Counted from the first letter of the stretch, positions 6,299 to 11,815 are shown. The stretch is 12,907 bases of DNA from Baffinella frigidus (GCA_026770585.1 MU646544.1:334522-347428); one strand, 5' to 3'. Numbers and translations are program-made. Notes: generated by a model from the sequence alone, not told the origin.

Positions 6299-6446
6299 AT
6301 GATGCACCACGACATGTTCGACTCCTTCACTCAGTCCATGCCCGCGGCCGCCGCGCTCCGCTCCGACGCTCGACCTGCGCTCGGCACCAAGCGTGCGAGG
6401 AAGGCCTTGGTGAAGAAGGAGTTGAAGAAGCAGGAGGGCAAGACCA
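6299..6446 (+). pseudogene. 5' part of the plus-strand gene, before the poly-G frame change
   Basis: The frame opens after a stop at 6242-6244 (TAA) and its first ATG is at 6299. It reads MMHHDMFDSFTQSMPAAAAL, then a basic helical stretch KRARKALVKKELKKQEGKTR, and enters a run of G. Upstream in-frame codons (EVLNGPIYYFLQT) are also protein-like, so the true start may lie in an earlier exon. Beyond the G run this frame ends at 6496, while the neighbouring frame continues as good protein. I read this as the front of the same gene, separated by an indel in the homopolymer. No family is recognised. Confidence 0.45.
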
Positions 6447-6458
6447 GGGGGGGGGGGG
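6447..6458 (+). other. Run of twelve G at the frame junction
   Basis: Twelve consecutive G lie where the reading frame changes. Upstream, the frame of 6299 is protein-like. Downstream, the frame beginning GGGSGDAPSWVGEV and leading into the ATG at 6493 is protein-like and is open back into the G run. A length change of one base (mod 3) in this run would fuse them. It may be a sequencing error, a real slippage mutation or a phase-variable site. Confidence 0.7.
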
Positions 6459-6845
6459 TTCGGGCGACGCACCGTCGTGGGTTGGTGAGGTCATGAAGGG
6501 CCTCTCGCCTGTGAAGGGCAAGGAGTCGTGCCGGTCTCGTCTCAGCTCCAGCGCGACTCTCTACCAGCAGATGAAGGACATCAACCCCGAAGTCGCCGCG
6601 GTTGTCATGATGGACATTAAGGCCATCGGTGCGGAGTGGCGGTTGGAGATGCAAGCCTCCTCTGCCACCACGGGGGCAGGGGCAGCGTCCTCTGTCACCA
6701 CGGGGGTCTCAGTGGCAGGGTCTGTGTCTGGCGCATCTTCGGGGGGGGGGGCAGTCGCGGGGGACGGCGTCGTCGTGGCGGTGGGCGGTGGCGGAGTCGG
6801 GGGGGCGGGTGGAGCTGCTGAGGCAGTCGTGGTGTCGGGCGCTGC
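6459..6845 (+). pseudogene. GC-rich middle part of the plus-strand gene, with low-complexity Gly/Ala/Val tract
   Basis: Reading continues SGDAPSWVGEVMKGLSPVKG, then a helical segment (SATLYQQMKDINPEVAAVVM, MDIKAIGAEWRLEMQ). A repetitive tract follows: ASSATTGAGAASSVTTGVSV, then long Gly/Val/Ala runs such as VVVAVGGGGVGGAGG. An ATG at 6493 could start translation, but the frame is open upstream to the poly-G run. Coding is strongly GC-biased, like the ankyrin part after 7766 and unlike the segment between. The low-complexity tract includes further G runs (ten G at 6741-6750), which are also slippage-prone. Confidence 0.45.
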
Positions 6846-7765
6846 GGGTGACCCAATAACCCACACCATCAAAACCTTACTACAAGCAAACAGAGTTTCC
6901 CATCTTGACTTCCTCATACGCGAAACACACCCCTGTGGGCCCCTCCGCAGGCTCCCAATCTTAATGGAAAACTCATGGTGGGTCCCCTTTGTAGCTACCC
7001 TCCCATCAACAGACCCTGAATTTGCCATTCCCGGACAATCACCAGAACCATGGGTCATATGGATGTACTCCGCCATGTCTGAAATCAAGGCCCACAAAAC
7101 CAATCCTCCTAAAGGAAAACTCACCCAAAAACACCCACCCACCTATACAGGAACCAGATTTCGGGCCTTCCTTAAATCTGAAGTTGAAAAAGCTATTGAC
7201 GACCAAAAGCAGGCAAACATTCTCTCACAACTCCTTTCGTCTGATGACGTTCCTGCCCCCATAATTGACCCTCTTGTCATCACAGATGCACTCACCCCCA
7301 CAAACACGTCTTACGCCTACACTCTCACGAGAGAAGCAATCATAAAACTACGGTTTGCTAAAGCTTGGGCTTATAACGGCGAGGCTCCGACCCCTACAGA
7401 CATCAAATTGAATACAGAATATGTACGTATCCTATTTTCTCAACAAAGTACGGTCAACCACCTTCTGAAAGCCCTGCACCCCGATAAAAATCCTAACAAA
7501 AGACCTGGTGACCCACAACCTCTTCACTACCGGGTGGCCTTCAATTTCTTGATTGACATTGCCAAGTTAGCATTTGAGACAACCGAAACAGGAGCCTACC
7601 AGATAATTGTCACAACCAAATATCAACCAGACTACTCGGGTGATCTGAGACCCCAACATGTCAAGGATACTGACAACAAAACGGACCCTCCCTTCGCCTG
7701 GCCACCTCTTTTCCCTACGAGCTCGCCGCCCCTCCCGGCAAAACGCATCATCTAACCAGAGGGCC
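6846..7765 (+). other. AT-richer protein-like segment, probable insertion into the GC-rich gene
   Basis: The same frame continues from the GC-rich part into about 300 codons of different composition, visibly lower in GC and rich in A and C on the plus strand, ending with TAA at 7753-7755. It reads as non-repetitive, folded-looking protein: THTIKTLLQANRVSHLDFLI early, WWVPFVATLPSTDPEFA, then TLTREAIIKLRFAKAWAYNG and YRVAFNFLIDIAKLAFET. Counting from the ATG at 6493, residues 329-334 are HPDKNP, preceded by a helix-like LLKAL. This recalls the HPD loop of J-domains, but the usual first helix is not clear, so I do not call a DnaJ protein. A 7-bp direct repeat GCGCTGC lies at each edge (6839-6845 and 7766-7772). 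The origin is unknown: inserted element, captured exon or viral-type gene are all possible. Confidence 0.45.
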
Positions 7766-8166
7766 GCGCTGCAACATCGCTGATGCTGACCGAGCACGGG
7801 GCGGATGTACAGGGCGGCGACGTCGCCGGAAGGACCCCGATGCACTACGCTGCACTGCAGGGTCGCGAGGCGACGACACAGCTCCTACTCGACAAGGGCG
7901 CGGACGTGCTGTCGGTGACAATCAGTGGAGAGACGCCGGAGGACACGGCAACCTCCCACTCGCACCCTCGGATCGCGGCGATGCTCAAGGCAGAGACACT
8001 GCGCAGGGCGGCACTGCGCAGGGCCCAGTGCGAGGCGTTCGCCACGGGGCAGCTGGAGCGGCTGGGGGCAGGGTCGCAGGTGCGAGAGCTGGATCCTGGG
8101 GTGGTACGGATGGTGATTGAGCACGTTCGAAGGGTTCGGCGCGCAGCCGTCATGAAGAGCGAATAA
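7756..8166 (+). pseudogene. Ankyrin-repeat C-terminal part, in frame with the preceding reading but after a TAA
   Basis: After the TAA at 7753-7755 the same frame continues PEGRAATSLMLTEHGADVQG to a TGA-free end at TAA 8164-8166. The first repeat is partial (SLMLTEHGADV). The second is full: AGRTPMHYAALQGREATTQL then LLDKGADV, with the consensus G.TP.H.AA..G and LL..GAD. A third, degenerate repeat starts SGETPEDTA. A charged helical tail follows (LRRAALRRAQCEAFATGQLE, RLGAGSQVRELDPGVVRMVI). Ankyrin repeats are protein-binding modules. The first ATG is at 7783, in the middle of a repeat, so an independent gene starting there would lack the first half of its domain. I therefore treat this as the 3' part of a disrupted gene. 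Confidence 0.7.
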
Positions 8167-8392
8167 ATCAACGGTTCCCTGCTTCAGCGGTTCGTAGCAA
8201 TTCGGCAGCGTACCTTGCCCGTACAAGAACACGCTTCCTTCCGTTGCAGGGTTGCTTCAACGCTCGCCTATGATAGGCTGCTCCCAGGAGTGACTTACTC
8301 GCCAAATGTGCACTGGGAAACTGCTGAAAGAGGCTGAGGTGGACGAGATCAGTGCAGGGCCTAACCCCTGGTCAGATTCTTGTACATATCCC
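8167..8392. other. Downstream spacer without a supported gene
   Basis: It holds nothing I can assign with confidence. CCTAACCCCTGGTCAG near 8360 recurs inside the loop of element B2 (about 9048-9064), linking this spacer to the palindromic array downstream. Confidence 0.4.
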
Positions 8393-8485
8393 TAAAGTGG
8401 CCAGGCAGTCAAATTTGACGGCCAAGAGGTCCTAGGCAGGTCCTAGGGCCCTACGGTAGGGCGTATGAGCCTACTGGCCACTTGA
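8393..8485 (+). mobile_element. Inverted-repeat element A, copy A2 (93 bp)
   Basis: Inverted ends TAAAGTGGCCAG (8393-8404) and CTGGCCACTTGA (8474-8485). The interior is nearly identical to A1 at 2902-2994 (CCAAGAGGTCCTAGG, GGGCCCTACGGTAGGGCGTA). It has the same length and orientation as A1. It lies immediately before the segment S1. Confidence 0.8.
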
Positions 8486-8490
8486 GGGTT

Positions 8491-8647
8491 ACATGGATAC
8501 CTCGCATCAGAACACTCATGCTTGAGGGTCGGTCGGTCGTCGTGTTCTTAAATTAGTACCAGCGGGTTAACTAAACGCGAGATTCAGTCAATCTTCTGAC
8601 ACAACATTAAGAACACTCGGGGGTCAAATCCGTTCCGTATTCTTGAG
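8491..8647 (+). repeat. Segment S, copy 1 (~157 bp), with possible Pol III boxes
   Basis: Begins ACATGGATAC and ends ATTCTTGAG. A second copy lies at 9363-9516, where shared blocks include GAACACTCATGCTTGAGG, GGTCGGTCGTCGTGT, CTAAACGCGAGAT and CATTAAGAACACTC. TAGTACCAGCGGG (8554-8566) loosely resembles a tRNA A box and GGGTCAAATCC (8621-8631) a B box, about 55-65 bases apart. This could be a tRNA-derived SINE, but no cloverleaf or terminal T run is visible, so the match may be chance. Confidence 0.7.
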
Positions 8648-8653
8648 CATCGG

Positions 8654-8691
8654 ACTCTTTTTTCATGAGAAAAGAGTACATACGTGTACTC
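8654..8691. repeat. Two adjacent small hairpins
   Basis: ACTCTTTT (8654-8661) pairs with AAAAGAGT (8670-8677). Overlapping its right arm, GAGTAC (8674-8679) pairs with GTACTC (8686-8691). They lie just after segment S1. The role is unknown. Confidence 0.6.
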
Positions 8692-8773
8692 TTGAAAGGA
8701 CCTAGGTAAACATATCAACTTATTAAATCTCGCTTTTCCCCCTGTGAGAGGGCGGTTCGGGAGAACGGGCCAA

Positions 8774-8812
8774 AATCGGTTTGGTGAAACAAGGCGTTTC
8801 ACCAAACCGATT
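8774..8812. mobile_element. Perfect hairpin H3, 17-bp stem, AAGGC loop
   Basis: Bases 8774-8790 (AATCGGTTTGGTGAAAC) are exactly complementary to 8796-8812. A run of twelve C follows and then a related fragment AATCGGTTAGGTG with a weaker hairpin around GTTTTAAAAC. The outer GGTTTGGT resembles hairpins H1 and H2, but the next bases differ, so membership in the same family is uncertain. Confidence 0.75.
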
Positions 8813-8886
8813 GCTTTTTGCCCCCCCCCCCAATCGGTTAGGTGTTTTAAAACGCCTCAAAGTTGACGAATGGATGGTCCTTTTGA

Positions 8887-8964
8887 GGTCCTAGGGAGGG
8901 GCGGTTTCTTACGAGCGAGATACAGGGGCACCTCGCTCATAAGAAACCGCATCTTCCTAGGACC
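8887..8964. mobile_element. Palindromic unit B1 (78 bp)
   Basis: The left arm starts GGTCCTAGGGAGGGGCGG and continues TTTCTTACGAGCGAG. The right arm is its near-complement and ends CCTAGGACC at 8956-8964. The loop is about 12 bases. It is the shortest complete member of the B family: the arms lack most of the TACCCCTGTA part seen in B2. Confidence 0.8.
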
Positions 8965-9005
8965 CTACAGTAGGCCTATGCCTAGGGCCCTATGGTGGTC
9001 CTAGG
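8956..9005 (+). repeat. Linker C1 (50 bp), opposite orientation to C2-C4
   Basis: Runs from CCTAGGACCC to GGTCCTAGG and is itself partly palindromic (CCTACAGTAGG, CCTAGGGCCC). Its reverse complement matches C2 at 9115-9164 with about four differences over 50 bases. It joins the right arm of B1 to the left arm of B2. Confidence 0.8.
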
Positions 9006-9123
9006 AGGGGGGGTTGTTTCTTATGAGCGAGGTACCCCTGTAGCTGGACCTAACCCCTGGTCAGGTGCTTGTATGTGTACAGGGGTACCTCGCTCATAAG
9101 AAGCCGCCCCCCCCCCTAGGACC
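8997..9123. mobile_element. Palindromic unit B2 (127 bp)
   Basis: Arms 8997-9042 and 9078-9123 are inverted repeats of about 46 bp with the core TTTCTTATGAGCGAGGTACC then CCTGTA. The loop is about 35 bases and contains CCTAACCCCTGGTCAGGTGC, shared in part with 8360-8376. The outermost bases are GGTCCTAGG/CCTAGGACC. Confidence 0.85.
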
Positions 9124-9164
9124 ACCATAGGACCCTAGGGATGGTCCTACTGTAGGGTCCTAGG
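9115..9164 (-). repeat. Linker C2 (50 bp)
   Basis: Begins CCTAGGACCACCATAGG and ends CTGTAGGGTCCTAGG. It joins B2 to B3 and is the inverted counterpart of C1. Confidence 0.8.
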
Positions 9165-9259
9165 GGGGGGCGGTTTCTTCTGAGCGAGGTACCCCTGTAG
9201 TGCAAGGGCAACTCGGAGGGATGGTTCCGTCTGCACTGGCTCAAGTCTCGAGCATCCCT

Positions 9260-9351
9260 TCAGTGGCGAGTAGGTGCATACACCCTACTGTAGGGCCCTA
9301 AGACCTGCCTAGGACCTCTTGCGGGTCAAATCTGACCAGCTCGCCACTTCA
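9260..9351 (-). mobile_element. Inverted-repeat element A, copy A3 (92 bp, inverted, inside B3)
   Basis: The reverse complement of this stretch aligns with A1 and A2 along its length (AAGAGGTCCTAGGCAGGTC, then GGGCCCTACAGTAGGG). Its ends read GTGGCGAG and CTCGCCAC where A1 and A2 have GTGGCCAG and CTGGCCAC. Both arms have thus changed at the matching position and still pair. Confidence 0.75.
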
Positions 9352-9362
9352 GGGGTATCCAT

Positions 9363-9516
9363 ACATGGATACGCATACGAACACTCATGCTTGAGGTTCG
9401 GTCGGTCGTCGTGTGCTTACATTAGTACCAGCGGGTGGACTAAACGCGAGATCTAGTCAACCCTCTGACACACCATTAAGAACACTCAGGGGTCAAATCC
9501 GTCCCATATTCTTGAG
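9363..9516 (+). repeat. Segment S, copy 2 (~154 bp, inside B3)
   Basis: Second copy of 8491-8647 in the same orientation, with scattered substitutions. The candidate A-box and B-box words are kept (TAGTACCAGCGGG and GGGTCAAATCC). It is preceded by a small palindrome GTATCCAT/ATGGATAC around 9355-9372. The remaining cargo (9517-9690) holds nothing I recognise; an open frame at 9413-9751 is chance or repeat-derived. Confidence 0.7.
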
Positions 9517-9727
9517 TTACGGGTTCTTGTACACGAGGTATCCTTGTACCCCTCTGGGTTGCTGTTGGTTTCCAAGGAAGCATGACCTTTCTACAGATCC
9601 AGTTCCGGTGTCCGCCTATGTTGGGAGCTCGAAGAACCTAGAGGACCTAAAAGACCTCTGCACTCGCGTGTCCGCCTGCGCACGACTGAGCTACAGGGGT
9701 ACCTCGCTCATAAGAAACGCCCACCCC

Positions 9728-9777
9728 CCTAGGACCACCACAGGACCCTAGGCATAGCCCTACTGTAGGGTCCTTGG
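9728..9777 (-). repeat. Linker C3 (50 bp)
   Basis: Begins CCTAGGACCACCACAGG and ends TAGGGTCCTTGG. It has the same orientation as C2 and joins B3 to B4. Confidence 0.8.
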
Positions 9778-9855
9778 GGGGGGCGCTTTCTTATCAGCGA
9801 GGTGCCCCTTTACAGGGGTACCTCGCTCATAAGAAACTGTCCCCCCCCTAAGACA
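9769..9855. mobile_element. Palindromic unit B4 (87 bp), almost loop-less
   Basis: Left arm 9769-9810 (GGTCCTTGG, then CTTTCTTATCAGCGAGGTGC) abuts right arm 9811-9855 (TACAGGGGTACCTCGCTCAT, then AAGAAACTGT and a C run). The arms have diverged more than those of B2 or B3. The direct abutment makes it a strong hairpin former. Confidence 0.8.
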
Positions 9856-9894
9856 ACCGTAGGGCCCTAGATAGGCCTACTGTAGGGTCCTAGG
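9847..9894 (-). repeat. Linker C4 (48 bp)
   Basis: CCTAAGACAACCGTAGGGCC then CTACTGTAGGGTCCTAGG. It is a two-base-shorter, more diverged copy of C2 and C3, and joins B4 to the last B arm. Confidence 0.75.
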
Positions 9895-9930
9895 GGAAGG
9901 TGGTTTCTTATGAGCGAGGTACCCCTGTAG
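9886..9930 (+). mobile_element. Solo left arm B5
   Basis: GGTCCTAGGGGAAGGTGG then TTTCTTATGAGCGAGGTACC and CCTGTAG. It matches the left arms of B2 and B3. No right arm is found between 9931 and the end of the window, so this unit is truncated here or its partner was deleted. Confidence 0.75.
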
Positions 9931-10399
9931 AGCTTCCTGCGCTTATGTGCCAGGTGATCAATCAACGGTGCTTCCCCCCCAAGAAGGAAGGAGGACAACG
10001 GTGTTTCCGCCCATCAGGTTTCGCGTCTGTCAGCCACCGACACCGATAAAACAAAGAATATTAAAGAATGGCAACGTTTGAAAAAAAAATGCACCAGTGT
10101 TGGTACACGGCATGTGTCCAAATTGTCGCGTCCAAATTTCTGTCGAAATTTCTCCGCACAAGCATCCAACTTTCTCCGCAAAAGTGGCCATTATTTCCTT
10201 TTCTTTCATCTGTCGGTGGCCAAGAGACGAGGAACCCGCTCTACCAGGCGCACTGCCACGCCAGATTCTTGGAAGGGGTCGCCAAAAGTCAATTCCTCGG
10301 AAGGAATGAGGCGAAATGGTTTACTTTTGGGATACTTCGGCGCCCAAAAGAGCGCTCGGAAAAAGAGCCGACCCCCCCTGAGCAATCTGGCGTGGTGGG
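9931..10399. other. Stretch without a supported gene; holds an inverted copy of a dispersed fragment
   Basis: CAACGGTGCTTCC and CAACGGTGTTTCC lie close together near 9963 and 9997 as a small duplication. At 10261-10296, CCAGATTCTTGGAAGGGGTC then GCCAAAAGTCAATTCC recurs inverted at 5190-5225. Plus-strand frames from 10068 and 10078 cross this area. Beyond 10400 they are better explained as the antisense of the acidic minus-strand reading. Confidence 0.45.
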
Positions 10400-10593
10400 T
10401 CAGGCACCGATCCCATACGGGTTCGGGTTCCGTTTCGCCGTGTCCACTTTCGCCGCGTCCACTTTCGTCTCCTCTGCCAAAACGTCGCTTTTCACGTCGA
10501 TCACGTCCTCGCCGTCCATACTGTTTTCGGTCTCGTCCGCGAAATCGGGCGTTTTCGTGGGCGCGGGTGGCACGGGGAAGAGCGCCTCGGCTC
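10400..10593 (-). pseudogene. Acidic C-terminal reading of an unknown gene fragment
   Basis: On the minus strand this frame ends at TGA 10402-10400 and reads TKTPDFADETENSMDGEDVI, then DVKSDVLAEETKVDAAKVDT and AKRNPNPYGIGA. It is rich in Asp, Glu and Lys and protein-like, whereas the plus strand over the same bases reads as Ser/Phe/Thr-rich antisense. A stop lies upstream in the same frame near 10622, and there is no ATG start. CCTGCAG at 10600-10594 could be a splice acceptor. It directly follows the 10885-10594 reading in another frame, so the two probably belonged to one gene. Confidence 0.4.
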
Positions 10594-10885
10594 CTGCAGG
10601 CGCCCGGACCACGCCAGAACATTAGTCGGAATTTCAGATACAGGTCTTGTTTTAAATTTTGTAGCCGGACCCGAAATTCGGAGTAACAAATCGGACGTGG
10701 AAAGGAAGAGGAGTTGCTTCTCACGTGGGACTGCATACTCATTCAGTACCAGGAAACGAACCGTTGCGTCCTGAAATTCAGACAAATGACCTGCCGCGGG
10801 GACGTGAGATCGGACACGACACGGTGTCCAGCACACTGGTGCCGGACAAGATGAAGACACACTGTGCAGTAAACTGGAGGTAGTT
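10594..10885 (-). pseudogene. N-terminal or internal reading of the same unknown gene fragment
   Basis: The minus-strand frame is open from about 10885 and reads GHLSEFQDATVRFLVLNEYA then VPREKQLLFLSTSDLLLRIS and GPATKFKTRPVSEIPTN. This has globular-protein composition with alternating hydrophobic positions. No ATG starts the frame; TTTACTGCACAG just upstream of 10857 could be a splice acceptor. Near 10600 the protein-like reading moves to the neighbouring frame (10400-10593), through a short intron or an indel. No domain is recognised. Confidence 0.4.
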
Positions 10886-10971
10886 TAGTTTCAAACCCCT
10901 CCAGTTCTGAGGGACTTTCTCACCCTTCTGAAGTTATCGCCCTGGAACACCCCAGTGTGACCCGAAAATTA

Positions 10972-11160
10972 GTCAACCGTCGTACGGGGGACGCTGGGTC
11001 TAACTTAAAAAGTCGGTAAACGAAGTTGACGCGCTGGTACAGGGGGTGAGGTGAGAAAGGCCTTCAGAACTGAAAGAGTCACGCTGGTACAACCCCAGAT
11101 CGAAATTTCGTCAACCGTAGCTCGGGGGACTGTTGGGCATCTTTGTGGAGAGGGACTCCA
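10972..11160. repeat. Repeat F, early copies
   Basis: GTCAACCGTCGTACGGGGGA (10972) and GTCAACCGTAGCTCGGGGGA (11110) are related heads of the F repeat. The second is followed by GGGCATCTTTGTGGAGAGGG, with a minus-strand reading GVPLHKDAQQSPEL. CGCTGGTACA is also repeated near 11032 and 11082. I see no gene in 10890-11100. Confidence 0.6.
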
Positions 11161-11264
11161 CGAGATGTCCGCTTGGAGGTTCGAACTCTGGATCTCCAGC
11201 TTACGGGCTGCCTTCCCTCATCCGCTATCCCAAGGGGGCGACCGGCGGCAGGGCCTTGCCGTTT

Positions 11265-11334
11265 TAAAACCCCAGACCGACCCGACATTAAAACCCCAGA
11301 CCGACCCGACACAAGCCCAGACCGACCCGACATT
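11265..11334 (+). repeat. 24-bp tandem repeat, three copies
   Basis: Units TAAAACCCCAGACCGACCCG then ACAT start at 11265 and 11289, with a shortened third copy at 11313-11334. The period is eight codons, so plus frames read LKPQTDPT repeats and minus frames SGRSGVLM repeats. Neither is supported as a gene. Confidence 0.8.
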
Positions 11335-11395
11335 GTCAACCGTAGCTCGGGGGACGCAGGGGCACCTTTGTGCAGAGGGATTTTCCGGAAGAACC
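11334..11395 (-). repeat. Repeat F, copy with FFRK reading
   Basis: GTCAACCGTAGCTCGGGGGA (11334) then GCACCTTTGTGCAGAGGGAT and TTTCCGGAAGAAC. The minus strand reads FFRKIPLHKGAPASPEL. Copies at 11517-11592 and 11745-11815 read almost the same. Confidence 0.65.
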
Positions 11396-11519
11396 GTGCC
11401 CGAGTTTCAGGTACCTTATCCGTAGGAACCCCCCTATGTCCCTACGGGTTGCCTACCGTAGGTTCCTAGGTCTTATCGCGCAAGGGTGATTCAAAATCCC
11501 TTTGAAGTCCGCTGTGTGG
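11372..11519 (-). mobile_element. Inverted-repeat element E, copy E1 (opposite orientation to E2)
   Basis: Its interior (ACCTTATCCGTAGGAACCCC, CTATGTCCCTACGG, CTTATCGCG) and its right end (AAATCCCTTTGAAGTCCGCT then GTGTGG, ending 11519) match the reverse complement of E2 at 12326-12487. The left end is diverged and overlaps the F repeat, where AGGGATTTTC is shared. The boundary at 11372 is therefore approximate. Confidence 0.6.
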
Positions 11520-11592
11520 GGGGGACGCTGTGTCATCTTTGTGGACAGGCACTTTCCGGAAGAACTTTTCCCCCGTCTTCGAGTCTACAAGT
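11517..11592 (-). repeat. Repeat F, copy immediately after E1
   Basis: Contains GACGCTGTGTCATCTTTGTG and CACTTTCCGGAAGAACTTTT. The minus-strand reading is VDSKTGEKFFRKVPVHKDD. The minus frame 11648-11466 is open across it, but there is no other sign of a gene. Confidence 0.65.
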
Positions 11593-11638
11593 GAAGAAAA
11601 CAAAAGACATGTGTAGTAAATTCCACACAAATAGGGGC

Positions 11639-11684
11639 GTTTGGTCACGTATCTGGGGGAATTCCCCCAGATACGTGACCAAAC
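11639..11684. mobile_element. Perfect 46-bp palindrome H2
   Basis: The sequence from GTTTGGTCACGTATCTGGGG through a central GAATTC to CCCCAGATACGTGACCAAAC is its own reverse complement over all 46 bases, with no loop. Outer bases TTGGTCACGTATC match hairpin H1 (TTGGTCACGTGTC) while the inner stem is unrelated. A spacer-free palindrome of this length can extrude as a cruciform and is hard to clone and sequence. Confidence 0.85.
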
Positions 11685-11744
11685 TTACCCGTGACTGTTA
11701 CTAAATTTAACAACCTCACATTTAAAATAGTCCCAATTCCAGCC

Positions 11745-11815
11745 TCGAGTAGTGGGGCACCTTTGTGTAGAGGGACTTTCCGGAAGAACTTTTCTCCTGT
11801 CTCCGAGTCTGTCAC
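11745..11815 (-). repeat. Repeat F, best-preserved copy
   Basis: GGGGCACCTTTGTGTAGAGG then GACTTTCCGGAAGAACTTTT and CTCCTGTCTCCGAGTC. The minus strand reads TDSETGEKFFRKVPLHKGAP in an open frame from 11854 to 11645. The repeated reading DS.TGEKFFRKVP.HK across copies with silent-looking differences hints at a coding origin. Confidence 0.65.

Larger units (their letters stand above)
9156..9736. mobile_element. Large inverted-repeat unit B3 (581 bp) with cargo
   Basis: Arms 9156-9200 and 9691-9736 are about 45-bp inverted repeats, nearly identical to those of B2 (GGTCCTAGG, then TGAGCGAGGTACCCCTGTAG). Instead of a short loop they enclose about 490 bp holding element A3 (inverted) and segment S2. 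Read on the plus strand, the right arm gives YRGTSLIRN. I associate this string with short predicted proteins in algal genomes, but that is memory only, and it is repeat-derived, not a gene. No transposase is present. Confidence 0.8.

Noticed and set aside
6561-7142. 193-codon minus-strand frame rich in Pro and Ala
   Set aside because: It is the antisense of the Gly/Ala/Val tract and the inserted reading on the plus strand, which has the continuous protein-like composition.
7845-8232. Minus-strand frames of 108 and 115 codons opposite the ankyrin part
   Set aside because: The plus strand over the same bases encodes recognisable ankyrin repeats.
10068-10686. Plus-strand frames of 185 and 202 codons
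   Set aside because: The second half is the antisense of an acidic minus-strand reading (Ser/Phe/Thr-rich), and the first half includes a dispersed repeat fragment.
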